From assembly GCF_009917385.1 (NCBI RefSeq), contig NZ_QWLJ01000027.1, positions 1 to 60,871 of the forward strand: a DNA stretch of 60,871 nt, in the 5' to 3' direction. This DNA comes from Roseburia sp. 1XD42-34 (GTDB lineage: Bacteria > Bacillota > Bacilli > Bacillales > Amphibacillaceae). Shown piece after piece: positions 19,226 to 33,664 of this stretch. The notes beneath the pieces were generated by a model that was not told where the DNA came from, did not search any database, and saw only the letters and a program-made list of their open reading frames with translations. The position numbers were made by a program, and so were the translations under genes. How positions within the stretch are numbered: position 1 is the first letter of the stretch; the number at the start of each line of letters is the position of its first letter.

Positions 19226-19489
19226 TTATATAATTACCGCTTCTTCAACAATCTCAACGAGGCGAAAATGTTTTGTAGCTGAAAGCGGACGAGTTTCCAT
19301 GATGGTTACGATATCGCCAACTTTTGCTTGGTTATTCTCATCATGTGCTTTAAATTTCTTTGAGTATTTAACACGTTTTCCGTATAGCTTATGGAATTTA
19401 TATGTTTCCACTAGAACGGAAATGGTTTTATCCATTTTATCGGAAACCACACGGCCAGTGTATACTTTACGATCATTGCGTTCAGTCAT
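19226..19489 (-). CDS. rpsQ: 30S ribosomal protein S17
   Basis: 87 residues, an OB-fold primary rRNA-binding protein ([21 protein letters not shown] ... [14 protein letters not shown]). 27 bp after rpmC. Confidence 0.97.
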   Translation of the reverse strand: MTERNDRKVYTGRVVSDKMDKTISVLVETYKFHKLYGKRVKYSKKFKAHDENNQAKVGDIVTIMETRPLSATKHFRLVEIVEEAVII

Positions 19490-19516
19490 TTTGAGGTTTA
19501 CCTCCTCTCAAGAATT

Positions 19517-20159
<643 letters not shown>

Positions 20160-20801
20160 TTATTTGTTTGTTTTAGTTGGAAGGACTTCACCACGATATA
20201 CCCACACTTTGACACCTAACTTACCATACGTAGTGTCTGCTTCTGCTGTACCATAATCGATATCAGCACGTAGCGTGTGTAGTGGTACTGTCCCTTCGCT
20301 GTAGTGTTCCGCACGAGCGATGTCTGCGCCACCAAGACGTCCGGATACTTGCGTTTTAATTCCTTTTGCGCCTGCACGCATAGCACGTTGAATAGCCTGC
20401 TTTTGTGCACGACGGAATGAAATACGATTTTCTAATTGACGCGCAATATTTTCAGCAACTAATGTTGCATTAAGATCTACTTTTTTAATTTCTACGATAT
20501 TTATATGAACTCGCTTGCCTGTTAAACTGTTCAAAGCTTTGCGTAGGGATTCTACTTCAGAACCGCCTTTACCAATAACCATACCTGGTTTTCCAGTGTG
20601 AATCGTAATGTTCACTCGATTTGCTGCACGTTCAATATCAATAGAGGAAACAGCAGCTATCTTCAAGCGGTTTTCCAGATATTCTCTAATTTTAATGTCT
20701 TCATGTAATAAGTCTGCATAGTCCTTGCCAGCATACCATTTTGACTCCCAGTCTTTAATGATGCCAACACGAAGACCAGTTGGATTTACTTTTTGACCCA
20801 C
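20160..20801 (-). CDS. rpsC: 30S ribosomal protein S3
   Basis: 213 residues with an N-terminal KH domain ([21 protein letters not shown], the GxxG loop being GKGG) and a C-terminal domain ([31 protein letters not shown]). It forms the mRNA entry gate with S4 and S5. Confidence 0.97.
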   Translation of the reverse strand: MGQKVNPTGLRVGIIKDWESKWYAGKDYADLLHEDIKIREYLENRLKIAAVSSIDIERAANRVNITIHTGKPGMVIGKGGSEVESLRKALNSLTGKRVHINIVEIKKVDLNATLVAENIARQLENRISFRRAQKQAIQRAMRAGAKGIKTQVSGRLGGADIARAEHYSEGTVPLHTLRADIDYGTAEADTTYGKLGVKVWVYRGEVLPTKTNK

Positions 20802-20804
20802 TGA

Positions 20805-21146
20805 CTAACCCTCCTTCTTTTCTGTTACCACTACTGTAATGTGGCTTGTGCGTTTGTTAATTCTGCTTGCACGACCTTGTGCACGTGGACGGAAACGTTT
20901 CAAAGTAACGCCTTCGTTTACATAAGCTTCCGAAACAACCAGATTATCTGTGTCCATTTCATAATTGTGCTCTGCATTTGCCACGGCAGAGTTTAACACT
21001 TTTTCTACGACTGGAGAAGCACCGCGTTGTGTATGGCGTAAAATCGCAATTGCTTCACCCACATTTTTTCCTCGAATCAGATCAACGACTAATCGTACTT
21101 TACGAGGAGCAATACGAACCGATTTTGCAACGGCTTTAGCTTGCAT
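20805..21146 (-). CDS. rplV: 50S ribosomal protein L22
   Basis: 113 residues ([20 protein letters not shown] ... [20 protein letters not shown]). The beta-hairpin with PRAQGRA lines the exit tunnel, where macrolide-resistance deletions occur; no deletion is seen here. Confidence 0.97.
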   Translation of the reverse strand: MQAKAVAKSVRIAPRKVRLVVDLIRGKNVGEAIAILRHTQRGASPVVEKVLNSAVANAEHNYEMDTDNLVVSEAYVNEGVTLKRFRPRAQGRASRINKRTSHITVVVTEKKEG

Positions 21147-21166
21147 GTTGTGTGCCTCCTCTCCTA

Positions 21167-21445
21167 TTAGCGTTTTGTTTTCTTATCATCGCCACTATGT
21201 CCTTTAAAGGTACGTGTTGGCGCAAATTCTCCTAATTTATGACCGACCATATCTTCTGTAACATAGACAGGTACATGCTTGCGTCCGTCATATACCGCTA
21301 TAGTATGTCCTACGAAATTAGGGAAAATAGTTGAACGACGTGACCAGGTTTTAATTACCTGCTTTTTATCACTTTCGTTTAGTGCTTCGACTTTTTTCAT
21401 CAGATGGTCATCTGCAAAAGGTCCTTTTTTCAAACTGCGACCCAT
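21167..21445 (-). CDS. rpsS: 30S ribosomal protein S19
   Basis: 92 residues ([20 protein letters not shown] ... [20 protein letters not shown]). It works with S13 in the 30S head and contacts the 50S through bridge B1a. Confidence 0.97.
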   Translation of the reverse strand: MGRSLKKGPFADDHLMKKVEALNESDKKQVIKTWSRRSTIFPNFVGHTIAVYDGRKHVPVYVTEDMVGHKLGEFAPTRTFKGHSGDDKKTKR

Positions 21446-21502
21446 GGATAAACCTCCTTTCGCATTGGAGAGACGGGCTTATTTTCCCGCCACTGTTTTT
21501 GG

Positions 21503-22333
21503 TTATTTTTTACGTTTACGAACGATATATTTATCAGATGGCTTGTTACGTTGACGTGTCTTGTAACCAAGTGTTGGTTTACCCCAAGGTGACATTGGTG
21601 ACTTACGGCCAATTGGAGCGCGTCCTTCACCACCACCGTGTGGGTGATCATTCGGGTTCATAACAGATCCGCGGACAGTTGGACGAATGCCTAACCAACG
21701 AGAGCGTCCAGCTTTACCTACACGGATAAGTTCATGTTCAATATTACCTACTTGACCTACGGTTGCACGGCAAGTTGATAGAATCAAACGGACTTCACCA
21801 GAAGCTAAACGGACTAAAGTATACTTTCCATCACGTCCGAGTACCTGTGCTTCTGCACCAGCTGAGCGTGCAAGTTGCCCTCCGCGACCTGGCTTCAACT
21901 CGATGTTGTGAATAACTGTACCTACAGGAATGTTTACTAAAGGTAATGCATTACCTAATTTAATATCTGCATCTGCTCCAGAAACAATTTCCTGACCTAC
22001 TTTCAACCCTTTTGGAGCTATAATATAACGCTTTTCTCCGTCAGCATAGTTAATTAGAGCAATGTTTGCTGAACGGTTTGGATCATATTCAATAGTAGCA
22101 ACGCGTCCAGGTACACCATCTTTATCCCGTTTGAAATCGATGATACGGTATTGACGCTTGTGACCGCCACCTTGATGACGAACAGTTAATTTCCCTTGAT
22201 GGTTACGACCACCACGTTTGTGCAGTGGAGCTAAAAGGGATTTTTCAGGCGTATCTGTAGTAATTTCTGCAAAATCAGATACGGACATATTACGTCTACC
22301 GTTGGACGTTGGTCTGAATTTTTTAATCGCCAT
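21503..22333 (-). CDS. rplB: 50S ribosomal protein L2
   Basis: 276 residues ([21 protein letters not shown] ... [19 protein letters not shown]). The conserved His in [17 protein letters not shown] lies near the peptidyl-transferase centre. Primary 23S rRNA-binding protein needed for subunit association. Confidence 0.97.
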   Translation of the reverse strand: MAIKKFRPTSNGRRNMSVSDFAEITTDTPEKSLLAPLHKRGGRNHQGKLTVRHQGGGHKRQYRIIDFKRDKDGVPGRVATIEYDPNRSANIALINYADGEKRYIIAPKGLKVGQEIVSGADADIKLGNALPLVNIPVGTVIHNIELKPGRGGQLARSAGAEAQVLGRDGKYTLVRLASGEVRLILSTCRATVGQVGNIEHELIRVGKAGRSRWLGIRPTVRGSVMNPNDHPHGGGEGRAPIGRKSPMSPWGKPTLGYKTRQRNKPSDKYIVRKRKK

Positions 22334-22363
22334 CTTTATTTCCCTCCTTCACGAACTTTTTAT

Positions 22364-22651
22364 TTATGCTTCAAAGAAATCTAATTCTTTACTATCTTCT
22401 GAAAGTTGAACAACAGCTTTTTTGCGGTCTGAACGGTATCCACCGTAACGACCCATACGCTTAAACTTCCCTTTTACATTCATGGTGTTTACTTTTACTA
22501 CTTTCACTCCAAATACTTGTTCAACAGCATCTTTTATTTCTGTTTTATTTGCTTTAGGAGTTACTTCAAAAGTATATTTTTTTTCTGCCATTAAATCAGC
22601 TGAATGTTCTGTAATGACAGGGCGCTTTATAATATCACGTGGATCTTTCAT
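22364..22651 (-). CDS. rplW: 50S ribosomal protein L23
   Basis: 95 residues ([20 protein letters not shown] ...). At the exit of the tunnel it is the docking site for trigger factor and SRP. Shares one base with rplD (22651), so the stop and start overlap. Confidence 0.97.
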   Translation of the reverse strand: MKDPRDIIKRPVITEHSADLMAEKKYTFEVTPKANKTEIKDAVEQVFGVKVVKVNTMNVKGKFKRMGRYGGYRSDRKKAVVQLSEDSKELDFFEA

Positions 22652-23274
22652 TATGCAAGCACCTCCCCTGCTTTTTCAGCTGCCTCTTTTGTTAAGATCA
22701 GCTTGTCATGGCCAAGCAAGTCTAATACATTCATCTCTTCCACTGTTAAAACAGTTACAGTTGGAAGGTTATTCATAGAACGAACAACGTTCTCTTCTTT
22801 TTCAGCCACTACGATTAATGCTTTTGTGTCTACATTTAATGCTGTTAGCATTTTAATTGCTTCTTTTGTTTTAGGCTCATCAAAAGTGAGGCTTTCTAAA
22901 ACAACAAGGTTATTTTCCTTTGTTTTGGAAGAAAGTGCAGATTTAAGTGCTAAACGACGTACTTTCTTTGGTAATTTATAGCTGTAGCTACGTGGTGTTG
23001 GACCAAATACGGTACCTCCGCCAACCCATTGTGGGGAACGAATAGAACCTTGGCGTGCACGACCAGTTCCTTTTTGACGCCATGGTTTACGACCACCGCC
23101 ACGTACTTCAGAACGGTTTTTTACCGCATGCGTACCTTGACGCATAGATGCACGTTGCATGACTACTGCTTCATGTAATACATGCGTATTTGGTTCGATG
23201 CCAAATACGGAATCATTTAATTCCAACTCACCAGCTTGAGCTCCATCTTGTTTTAGTAGTGCTACTTTAGGCAT
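22651..23274 (-). CDS. rplD: 50S ribosomal protein L4
   Basis: 207 residues; the long tunnel-lining loop [19 protein letters not shown] is intact, the place of macrolide-resistance changes in other species. In E. coli L4 also represses its own operon through the S10 leader; whether it does so here is unknown. Confidence 0.97.
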   Translation of the reverse strand: MPKVALLKQDGAQAGELELNDSVFGIEPNTHVLHEAVVMQRASMRQGTHAVKNRSEVRGGGRKPWRQKGTGRARQGSIRSPQWVGGGTVFGPTPRSYSYKLPKKVRRLALKSALSSKTKENNLVVLESLTFDEPKTKEAIKMLTALNVDTKALIVVAEKEENVVRSMNNLPTVTVLTVEEMNVLDLLGHDKLILTKEAAEKAGEVLA

Positions 23275-23300
23275 GACATATCCTCCCTTCGTCTGTGTGA

Positions 23301-23930
23301 TTAGTTAGCCTTGATTGCACTCGTGATTTTTACGAATGATTTCTTTGCACCTGGAACGTTACCTTTTACTAGTAGTAAATTGCGCTCTTCATCTACTTTC
23401 ACTACTTCAAGGTTTTGAATAGTTACTTGATCTCCACCCATACGTCCTGGTAGTGGTCTTCCTTTGAATACACGCATTGGATCGACTGCACCTAGCGAAC
23501 CTGGGCCTCTGTGATAGTGGGAACCGTGAGTTTCCGGGCCACGTTGTTGATTGTGGCGTTTAATGGAACCTTGGAATCCTTTCCCTTTTGTAGTTCCTGT
23601 TACATCAATTTTATCGCCAGCTGCGAATACATTCACACTAACTTCTTGACCAACTTCATAGTCGTCAAGCTTCGCGTTACGGATTTCACGAACGTAGCGC
23701 TTAGGGGTTGTGTTTGCTTTTTCAGCATGACCTTTTTCCGCTTTATTCGTACGTGATTCCTTTACGTCAGCAACACCAAGCTGGATTGCTTCGTAACCAT
23801 CATTTTCTAGTGTTCTCTTTTGTAATACGACGTTTGGCTCAGCCTCAATTACAGTTACAGGCATCAATTCTCCTGTTTCAGAGAAAAGCTGAGTCATGCC
23901 GATTTTACGACCTAAGATTCCTTTCGTCAT
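23301..23930 (-). CDS. rplC: 50S ribosomal protein L3
   Basis: 209 residues ([20 protein letters not shown] ... [19 protein letters not shown]). The central extension with [17 protein letters not shown] reaches the peptidyl-transferase centre. Second gene of the S10 operon, 27 bp after rpsJ. Confidence 0.97.
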   Translation of the reverse strand: MTKGILGRKIGMTQLFSETGELMPVTVIEAEPNVVLQKRTLENDGYEAIQLGVADVKESRTNKAEKGHAEKANTTPKRYVREIRNAKLDDYEVGQEVSVNVFAAGDKIDVTGTTKGKGFQGSIKRHNQQRGPETHGSHYHRGPGSLGAVDPMRVFKGRPLPGRMGGDQVTIQNLEVVKVDEERNLLLVKGNVPGAKKSFVKITSAIKAN

Positions 23931-23957
23931 CCGTTACACCTCCTATTTAAAACTCTA

Positions 23958-24371
<414 letters not shown>

Positions 24372-24398
24372 TCATCGCCTTGAACGGCCAACATTCTC

Positions 24399-24427
24399 AT
24401 TATATAGAATGGCGTTCATATATGCAA
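24399..24427 (-). promoter_or_regulatory. S10-operon promoter
   Basis: TTGCAT (24422-24427) and a perfect TATAAT (24399-24404) are separated by 17 bp. Transcription should start near 24392, giving a leader of about 125 nt before rpsJ. Start point of the long S10-spc-alpha transcription unit. Confidence 0.85.
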
Positions 24428-24932
24428 CCCTTTTTTTACTAATAGTGATTGCACATCTATATATTATACTTACTTCCCTATATGATTTCAAGGGTTTATA
24501 CAAATTTATTAACTAGGATAGACTAAAAATTTCAGGGTCAACCCTTCAATAAAGCGAAACTTCATTTGTGAGAGAGTTCTTTCATCCCCGACTAGTTGCC
24601 AAGGGTATGAACTAAAGGCCTTTTACGAAATAAGGGATTTAGGTGCTGTTACCTCCCACTTGGACTTGTTCCGCTTACATCTTCTATTCTTAGACCACGG
24701 AAGTCTACAACGTCTTTTTCCTAGATAAATGAACCACGACATTAAAACTGGGGTATTCCAACGTCTGGGCGGCAATCCCATTTTTAGGCGGCCTTCCTCT
24801 TAGAGACGAACCGATGAAGCCTTATCGGAGGGCGCATTTCTAAATTTGCATCGTTGCTGGACGATGGAGCCGAGAATGGCTATTCGGTTATTTTGTTATC
24901 CATAAGCACATCATTTTATAGATTCTTCCTAT
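24428..24932. repeat. 505-bp tuf-rpsJ gap holding two dispersed repeat units
   Basis: No gene is seen. Positions 24598-24675 form a repeat unit (family B: TATGA-CTAAAGG ... GCTGTTACCTCCCACTTGGACTTGTTCCG-like) also found at 47192-47270 and, degenerate, at 38393. Positions 24803-24901 form a second unit (family A), 98 bp long, that aligns without gaps to 58741-58839 at about 68 of 98 positions by hand count. The gap separates two highly expressed operons. Confidence 0.65.
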
Positions 24933-24972
24933 AAAAAACACAGGTTACGTCGTCACGCAACCTGTGTTTTTT
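24933..24972 (-). terminator. tuf terminator
   Basis: ACACAGGTT...AACCTGTGT forms a strong stem flanked by A-runs and T-runs on either side, so it can act in both directions. Ten bases after the tuf stop codon. Confidence 0.9.
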
Positions 24973-24982
24973 ATCTTTTTCT

Positions 24983-26173
24983 TTATTCAACGATTTCTGT
25001 AACAACACCAGAACCTACAGTACGTCCGCCCTCGCGAATAGAGAAACGAGTTCCGTCTTCAATTGCGATTGGGGAAATAAGTTCTACTGTCATTTCTACG
25101 TTATCGCCAGGCATTACCATTTCTGTTCCTTCTGGAAGTTGGATAACACCAGTTACGTCCGTTGTACGGAAGTAAAACTGTGGACGATAGTTTGCGAAGA
25201 ATGGAGTGTGGCGTCCTCCTTCTTCTTTAGATAGTACATACACTTCTGATTTGAATTTTGTATGTGGAGTGATTGAACCAGGCTTAGCCAATACTTGACC
25301 ACGGTTGATGTCTTCACGAGCCACACCACGAAGTAGTGCACCGATGTTGTCACCAGCTTCAGCATAGTCAAGAAGCTTACGGAACATTTCTACTCCTGTT
25401 ACAGTTGTTTTTTGAGCTGCTTCGTTCAACCCGATGATTTCAACTTCATCACCAACGCGAACTTCTCCACGCTCAACACGACCAGTTGCAACCGTACCAC
25501 GACCTGTGATAGAGAACACGTCCTCTACAGGCATCATGAATGGCTTGTCTTTATCACGCTCTGGAGTTGGAATGTACTCATCAACAGCGTTCATTAGCTC
25601 AACGATTTTTTCTTCGTATTCTGGTACTCCTTCAATTGCTTTCAAAGCAGAACCAGCAATTACTGGAACATCATCGCCAGGGAAGTCATATTCAGTTAAT
25701 AGATCACGTACTTCCATTTCAACTAGTTCAAGTAGTTCTTCATCGTCTACCATATCCACTTTGTTTAGGAATACTACAATAGAAGGTACTCCAACGTTAC
25801 GAGATAGTAGAATGTGCTCACGAGTTTGTGGCATTGGACCATCAGCAGCAGATACAACAAGAATTGCTCCGTCCATTTGTGCAGCACCAGTGATCATGTT
25901 TTTAACATAGTCAGCGTGACCTGGGCAGTCAACGTGCGCATAGTGACGAGTATCTGTTTCGTATTCTACGTGAGAAGTTGCGATAGTAATTCCACGCTCT
26001 TTTTCTTCTGGTGCGTTGTCGATTTGATCATAAGCCATTTGCGTACCTTTACCAGATTTTTTATGCATTACGATTGTAATTGCAGCAGTTAACGTAGTTT
26101 TACCGTGGTCAACGTGTCCAATTGTACCAACGTTTACGTGACTTTTCGAGCGATCGAACTTTTCTTTAGCCAT
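24983..26173 (-). CDS. tuf: Elongation factor Tu
   Basis: 396 residues, three domains. GTP-binding motifs [16 protein letters not shown] and NKVDM are intact, and effector Thr lies in RGITI. Delivers aminoacyl-tRNA to the ribosome. Start [14 protein letters not shown] with AAAGGAGG upstream. Own promoter in the fusA-tuf spacer and a strong terminator downstream. Confidence 0.98.
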   Translation of the reverse strand: MAKEKFDRSKSHVNVGTIGHVDHGKTTLTAAITIVMHKKSGKGTQMAYDQIDNAPEEKERGITIATSHVEYETDTRHYAHVDCPGHADYVKNMITGAAQMDGAILVVSAADGPMPQTREHILLSRNVGVPSIVVFLNKVDMVDDEELLELVEMEVRDLLTEYDFPGDDVPVIAGSALKAIEGVPEYEEKIVELMNAVDEYIPTPERDKDKPFMMPVEDVFSITGRGTVATGRVERGEVRVGDEVEIIGLNEAAQKTTVTGVEMFRKLLDYAEAGDNIGALLRGVAREDINRGQVLAKPGSITPHTKFKSEVYVLSKEEGGRHTPFFANYRPQFYFRTTDVTGVIQLPEGTEMVMPGDNVEMTVELISPIAIEDGTRFSIREGGRTVGSGVVTEIVE

Positions 26174-26270
26174 TTATAGTTCCTCCTTTAAGTAAATGAA
26201 AAAGTTTATTTTAGATTTTATAGTTAGCAAGAAACAATGGATCATCATTACTTCTTAGCCTTTAATACAA

Positions 26271-26299
26271 GTTATACTTTAGATTTATCAAAAAATCAA
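26271..26299 (-). promoter_or_regulatory. tuf promoter in the fusA-tuf spacer
   Basis: TTGATT (26294-26299) and TATAAC (26271-26276) are 17 bp apart, directly after the fusA stop codon. It would add extra tuf transcripts to read-through from the str operon. Confidence 0.6.
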
Positions 26300-28378
<2,079 letters not shown>

Positions 28379-28414
28379 GTATTCTTCTCCTTTCTAGCTT
28401 GAATTTGATTTGTT

Positions 28415-28885
28415 TTACCAGCGGTAATGTGCAAATGCTTTGTTAGCTTCTGCCATTTTATGCATTTCTTCACGTCGTTTTACAGAAGCACCTGTATTGT
28501 TAGAAGCATCTAGAATTTCATTAGCAAGACGTTCTTCCATTGTTTTTTCCCCGCGTAAACGAGAGTAATTAACGATATAACGTAACCCTAACGCCTGACG
28601 ACGTTCTGGACGTACTTCCATTGGTACTTGGTAGTTGGAACCACCAACACGGCGAGCGCGTACTTCAAGAACTGGCATAACGTTTTTCATGGCTTGCTCA
28701 AATACTTCCATTGCGTTTTGCCCGCTTCTTTCAGCAACCAATTCAAATGCTTTGTAAAGAATTTTTTGTGCTTTTCCTCTTTTTCCGTCAACCATAATCT
28801 GATTGATTAAACGAGTCACTAGTTTTGAGTTGTAAAGTGGATCTGGTAAGACATCGCGTTTAGGTACTGGGCCTTTACGTGGCAT
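28415..28885 (-). CDS. rpsG: 30S ribosomal protein S7
   Basis: 156 residues ([21 protein letters not shown] ... [13 protein letters not shown]). Head-assembly initiator at the E site. Full length, 36 bp before fusA. Confidence 0.97.
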   Translation of the reverse strand: MPRKGPVPKRDVLPDPLYNSKLVTRLINQIMVDGKRGKAQKILYKAFELVAERSGQNAMEVFEQAMKNVMPVLEVRARRVGGSNYQVPMEVRPERRQALGLRYIVNYSRLRGEKTMEERLANEILDASNNTGASVKRREEMHKMAEANKAFAHYRW

Positions 28886-28926
28886 ATGTCCTTCCTCCTT
28901 TCCTTTTGGGCTTATTTAAAATGAAC

Positions 28927-29340
28927 TTATTTTTTCGGTTTTTTTGTACCATACTTAGAACGACCTTGTTGACGACCTTCTACTCCAGCTGTATCCAGTG
29001 CACCACGTACAATGTGATAACGGACACCCGGCAAGTCTTTTACACGACCACCACGAAGCAGTACAACACTGTGCTCCTGAAGATTATGACCAATTCCAGG
29101 AATGTATGCTGTTACTTCCATGTTGTTAGACAAGCGGACACGAGCATATTTACGAAGTGCTGAGTTCGGCTTCTTAGGAGTTAATGTTCCCACACGTGTA
29201 CATACGCCACGCTTTTGCGGAGAATTTAAGTCTGTAAATTTCTTCTTAAAGCTGTTGTACCCCTTATTAAGAGCTGGTGAATCAGACTTTTTTGGTTTGC
29301 TCACACGTCCTTTGCGGACTAATTGATTAATTGTTGGCAT
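28927..29340 (-). CDS. rpsL: 30S ribosomal protein S12
   Basis: 137 residues ([20 protein letters not shown]). Decoding-centre loops [11 protein letters not shown] and [12 protein letters not shown] carry the wild-type lysines and proline, so no streptomycin-resistance change is seen. First ribosomal gene of the str operon. Confidence 0.97.
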   Translation of the reverse strand: MPTINQLVRKGRVSKPKKSDSPALNKGYNSFKKKFTDLNSPQKRGVCTRVGTLTPKKPNSALRKYARVRLSNNMEVTAYIPGIGHNLQEHSVVLLRGGRVKDLPGVRYHIVRGALDTAGVEGRQQGRSKYGTKKPKK

Positions 29341-29459
29341 GTTATGTTTCCTCCCTTCTATGGTTTATATCACCAATTCAGCCTCGAATTTGTAAACCCA
29401 CACATCCAGGTGGCTCATCTTTTGGTAAAAAACAACGTTTTAACGAGAAATCGTCAAAA

Positions 29460-29714
29460 CTACCCTTGTTTTATTCCAACAGTTGCTGCACCAACCTCTA
29501 TGCCACATGCTGCTCCCAATTTCTTTTTGGAATCGACATGATGACAAGGGATGTTCAGTTCTTCGGCTAAATGTGCAACTTTTTGTGTCATATGTTGATC
29601 AGCATCAACAGCAATAAACACTTCACTTATATCGCCATCTTTCATGGCCTTAAGCGTTTGTTTTGTTCCGATAACTACACGTGATTTCACTTGCATTACT
29701 TTTTCATAAGACAT
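29460..29714 (-). CDS. rplGB: L7Ae-family K-turn RNA-binding protein (YbxF-like)
   Basis: 84 residues with the L7Ae/L30e fold pattern: VIGTKQTLKAMKDGDISEVFIAVDAD and KKLGAACGIEVGAATVGI. B. subtilis YbxF at the same place between rpoC and rpsL binds kink-turn RNAs; its biological target is not settled. Confidence 0.93.
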   Translation of the reverse strand: MSYEKVMQVKSRVVIGTKQTLKAMKDGDISEVFIAVDADQHMTQKVAHLAEELNIPCHHVDSKKKLGAACGIEVGAATVGIKQG

Positions 29715-29890
29715 CTCATATCCTCCAAAGCATCAAGTATAATCGGAAGCACCTTGAATATTCTACCACTCACTTTTTTTAATGTCAACATGATTTACAT
29801 ATTTTTTACGCTTCCGTTTTAAGGTCTGCTCTACTCGTATGGAAACTGGTGAGTCTCCCAACTCTTTTAGAAGGGAGACTGTTAAACCAG

Positions 29891-32800
29891 TTATTGAACG
29901 GTTTCTGTTTCTTCCATTGCTTCTGTTGTAATTGGTTCATCTGTTGCCGCCTTAATCCGACGGTAGCGTTGCATACCAGTTCCCGCAGGTACAAGCTTAC
30001 CGATGATTACATTCTCTTTCAGACCAAGAAGTTCATCGCGTTTTCCTTTAATAGCAGCATCGGTCAGCACTCTCGTTGTTTCTTGGAAAGAAGCAGCCGA
30101 TAAGAAAGAATCTGTCTCAAGGGATGCTTTGGTGATACCAAGTAACACAGGCTTTCCAATAGCTGGCTGCTGACCTTCTTGAAGCACTTTATGATTTGCA
30201 TCACGGAACTGATGCAGTTCTAATAAAGAGCCTGGGAGAACGTCCGTATCTCCGGAATCAATTACGCGAATCTTACGAAGCATTTGACGAACCATCACTT
30301 CTACGTGTTTATCGCCAATTTCAACACCTTGCATACGGTATACGCGTTGAACCTCACGCAACAAATAATTTTGCACTCCTTCTACACCTTGAACACGTAA
30401 TAAATCCTTTGGATCAATGGAGCCTTCTGTCAATTCTTGACCAGCAATAACCTCGTCGCCAACAGCTACCTTCATGCGTGCATTGTAAGGAACAGCGTAA
30501 GAGCGTTGTTCGACTTCACCTTGTACGACAACTTCTTGCTTATCTTTTACTTCTTTAATTTCTTGAACAGTACCATATATTTCACTGATGACTGCTTGCC
30601 CTTTTGGATTACGCGCTTCAAACAGTTCCTGAATACGTGGAAGACCTTGGGTAATATCATCACCAGCTACTCCACCAGTGTGGAAGGTACGCATCGTTAA
30701 CTGCGTTCCTGGCTCTCCAATGGATTGAGCTGCAATAATTCCTACCGCTTCCCCAACCTCTACATCGGCGCCTGTTGCCAGATTTCTTCCGTAGCATTTT
30801 TGGCAAACACCATGCTTTGTAATACAAGTAAAGGCACTTCGAATGGTAACTTCTTCGATACCTGAATTCGTAATTTGTTTTGCTTGATCTTCGGTAATAA
30901 GCTCATCTGCTTTTACGATAACTTCATTTGTTTCGGGATGCTTTACATCGTAGAAGGCTGTACGACCGATTAATCGATCCACTAACGGTTCAATTAGCTC
31001 CGTACCATCTTGTAAAGCTGTTACAGTTAAGCCGCGATCGGTTCCGCAATCTGCTTCGCGTACAATAACATCTTGCGCCACATCAACAAGACGACGTGTT
31101 AGGTAACCTGAGTCAGCTGTTTTCAACGCTGTATCAGCAAGACCTTTACGAGCACCGTGCGTAGAAATAAAGTACTCTAATACCGTTAAGCCTTCACGGA
31201 AGCTTGATTTAATCGGCAGTTCAATAATTTTACCAGCCGGGTTAGCCATTAAGCCACGCATTCCAGCAAGCTGCGTAAAGTTTGATGCGTTACCACGGGC
31301 ACCAGAATCACTCATCATATAAATTGGGTTTCTGTTACTTAAGGACAGCATTAACTTATTCTGAATTGTATCTTTAGCTTGCGACCAAATTGCGATAACT
31401 CGGTCATATCGCTCATCTTCCGTAATTAAACCACGACGGAATTGTTTCAATACGTTGTCTACTTTCTGCTGTGCTTCTTCAAGAATCGCTTCTTTTTCTT
31501 TTAAAACTACAATATCGGAAACACCGACTGTCATACCCGCTTTAGTCGAATAACTAAAACCAAGGTCCTTCATTCTATCAAGCATTTTAGATGTTTCACT
31601 GATTTTAAATCGTTTAAAGACTTCAGCAATAATATCTCCTAAGAAGCCTTTTTTAAATGGTTTTACCAAATCAAGCGACTTAATCAACTCAGGGATATTT
31701 GTACCCTTTTCCACAAAATATTTTTCAGGTGTACGATGCTCCAAGTTCTCTTTCGTAGGTTCGTTTATATACGGAAAGGAATCGGATAGAATCTCATTGA
31801 AGATTAATTTTCCAACCGTCGTAATGAGCAATTGTGATTTTTGCTTTTCTGTAAATGTCTTGTTATTTAATCCAGACGCATGAACAGCGACACGTGTATG
31901 CAAATGCACATATCCGTTTTGGTATGCCATAATCGCTTCATTAACGCCTGTAAAGACAGATCCTTCGCCGATAGCATTCTCCCGTTCAAGCGTGAGATAA
32001 TAGTTTCCTAAAACCATATCCTGTGATGGAGTTACAACCGGCTTCCCATCTTTTGGATTCAAAATGTTTTGTGCTGCAAGCATCAGAATACGCGCTTCTG
32101 CTTGAGCCTCTGCTGATAACGGCACGTGTACAGCCATTTGGTCTCCATCAAAGTCCGCATTATACGCCGTACAAACTAATGGGTGCAAACGGATAGCACG
32201 ACCCTCTACAAGTGTTGGCTCAAACGCTTGAATACCGAGTCTGTGTAGTGTCGGTGCACGGTTAAGCAATACAGGGTGCTCTTTAATAACTTCTTCAAGA
32301 ACATCCCATACCTCTGGATGGACCCGTTCAATTTTCCGTTTTGCAGACTTAATATTATGCGCAATTCCTTTTGATACTAACTCTCTCATAATAAACGGCT
32401 TAAATAATTCTAGTGCCATTTCTTTCGGAAGCCCACATTGATACATCTTCAAGTGTGGTCCAACTACGATAACAGAACGGCCCGAATAGTCTACGCGTTT
32501 ACCTAACAGATTTTGGCGGAAACGACCTTGCTTTCCTTTCAACATATGAGATAAGGATTTTAGTGGACGATTACCTGGTCCGGTTACTGGACGTCCACGA
32601 CGACCATTATCAATAAGCGCATCTACGGCTTCTTGAAGCATACGCTTTTCGTTTTGAACAATAATACTTGGTGCTCCAAGATCTAATAAACGCTTCAACC
32701 GATTGTTTCGGTTAATAACACGACGATATAAATCATTTAAATCAGATGTGGCAAAGCGACCGCCATCTAACTGCACCATTGGACGGATTTCAGGTGGAAT

Positions 32801-33499
32801 GACTGGCAATACATCTAAAATCATCCAAGAAGTTTCATTTCCGGAATGGCGAAATGCCTCTAGCACTTCTAATCGTTTGATGGCACGTGTTCTCCGTTGT
32901 CCTTGTGCTGTTTTTAGTTCCTCTTTTAAAATGCCTACTTCTTTTTCAAGGTCAATATCCTGAAGCAGTTTACGAATGGCTTCTGCTCCCATTTGTGCTT
33001 TAAACGACTTACCGTATTTATCATAATATGCACGGTATTCTTTTTCCGATAGGAGTTGTTTTTTCTCTAATGGTGTATCACCCGCTTCCGTTACAATATA
33101 AGCAGCAAAATAGATTACTTCTTCCAAAGCGCGAGGAGACATGTCTAAAACAAGCCCCATACGACTTGGAATACCTTTAAAGTACCAAATGTGCGAAACA
33201 GGCGCAGCTAGCTCAATATGCCCCATCCGTTCACGACGTACTTTAGCTTTTGTAACTTCCACACCACATCGATCACAGACAACTCCCTTATAGCGCACTC
33301 GTTTATATTTTCCGCAATGACATTCCCAATCTTTTTGCGGGCCAAAAATCCGCTCACAAAACAGTCCGTCTTTTTCCGGCTTTAATGTGCGGTAATTAAT
33401 CGTTTCTGGTTTTTTTACCTCACCATATGACCAAGAACGAATTTTTTCTGGCGAAGCTAAACCAATTTTCATATACTCAAAATTATTTACATCTAGCAA
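29891..33499 (-). CDS. rpoC: RNA polymerase beta' subunit
   Basis: 1202 residues starting at TTG 33499: GGGAGG lies 8 nt upstream and the product begins (M)[19 protein letters not shown] as in other Bacillaceae; a frame extension to 33535 has no ribosome-binding site. Visible: zinc site CHCGKY...CDRCG, the catalytic [12 protein letters not shown] loop, the bridge-helix and trigger-loop region, and a second zinc site near CGTDRG/CQKCYG. Forms the active centre with RpoB. Confidence 0.98.
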   Translation of the reverse strand: MLDVNNFEYMKIGLASPEKIRSWSYGEVKKPETINYRTLKPEKDGLFCERIFGPQKDWECHCGKYKRVRYKGVVCDRCGVEVTKAKVRRERMGHIELAAPVSHIWYFKGIPSRMGLVLDMSPRALEEVIYFAAYIVTEAGDTPLEKKQLLSEKEYRAYYDKYGKSFKAQMGAEAIRKLLQDIDLEKEVGILKEELKTAQGQRRTRAIKRLEVLEAFRHSGNETSWMILDVLPVIPPEIRPMVQLDGGRFATSDLNDLYRRVINRNNRLKRLLDLGAPSIIVQNEKRMLQEAVDALIDNGRRGRPVTGPGNRPLKSLSHMLKGKQGRFRQNLLGKRVDYSGRSVIVVGPHLKMYQCGLPKEMALELFKPFIMRELVSKGIAHNIKSAKRKIERVHPEVWDVLEEVIKEHPVLLNRAPTLHRLGIQAFEPTLVEGRAIRLHPLVCTAYNADFDGDQMAVHVPLSAEAQAEARILMLAAQNILNPKDGKPVVTPSQDMVLGNYYLTLERENAIGEGSVFTGVNEAIMAYQNGYVHLHTRVAVHASGLNNKTFTEKQKSQLLITTVGKLIFNEILSDSFPYINEPTKENLEHRTPEKYFVEKGTNIPELIKSLDLVKPFKKGFLGDIIAEVFKRFKISETSKMLDRMKDLGFSYSTKAGMTVGVSDIVVLKEKEAILEEAQQKVDNVLKQFRRGLITEDERYDRVIAIWSQAKDTIQNKLMLSLSNRNPIYMMSDSGARGNASNFTQLAGMRGLMANPAGKIIELPIKSSFREGLTVLEYFISTHGARKGLADTALKTADSGYLTRRLVDVAQDVIVREADCGTDRGLTVTALQDGTELIEPLVDRLIGRTAFYDVKHPETNEVIVKADELITEDQAKQITNSGIEEVTIRSAFTCITKHGVCQKCYGRNLATGADVEVGEAVGIIAAQSIGEPGTQLTMRTFHTGGVAGDDITQGLPRIQELFEARNPKGQAVISEIYGTVQEIKEVKDKQEVVVQGEVEQRSYAVPYNARMKVAVGDEVIAGQELTEGSIDPKDLLRVQGVEGVQNYLLREVQRVYRMQGVEIGDKHVEVMVRQMLRKIRVIDSGDTDVLPGSLLELHQFRDANHKVLQEGQQPAIGKPVLLGITKASLETDSFLSAASFQETTRVLTDAAIKGKRDELLGLKENVIIGKLVPAGTGMQRYRRIKAATDEPITTEAMEETETVQ

Positions 33500-33630
33500 G
33501 GGGTCAACCTCCCTCTTAGTGTCCGATTTTACCAAGCTACCAACGGCTACTTAAAGTAAATATAGCTACTGAACCAAATTTTTACCTCGATACGTCCCTG
33601 CAACAACAGCTGCGTTCTTATGATAGTTGA

Positions 33631-33655
33631 GGTTAGCTCTAGAAGTGAGCTAACC
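33631..33655. other. Perfect hairpin in the rpoB-rpoC spacer
   Basis: GGTTAGCTC and GAGCTAACC (9-bp arms, 7-nt loop) just after the rpoB stop. No T-run follows on the minus strand, so it is not a normal terminator; it may protect or process the rpoBC mRNA (inference). Confidence 0.5.
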
Positions 33656-33664
33656 CTATCTATC

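Noticed and set aside
25434..25910. 158-codon plus-strand frame antisense to tuf
   Set aside because: Ser/Thr-rich shadow of a conserved gene.
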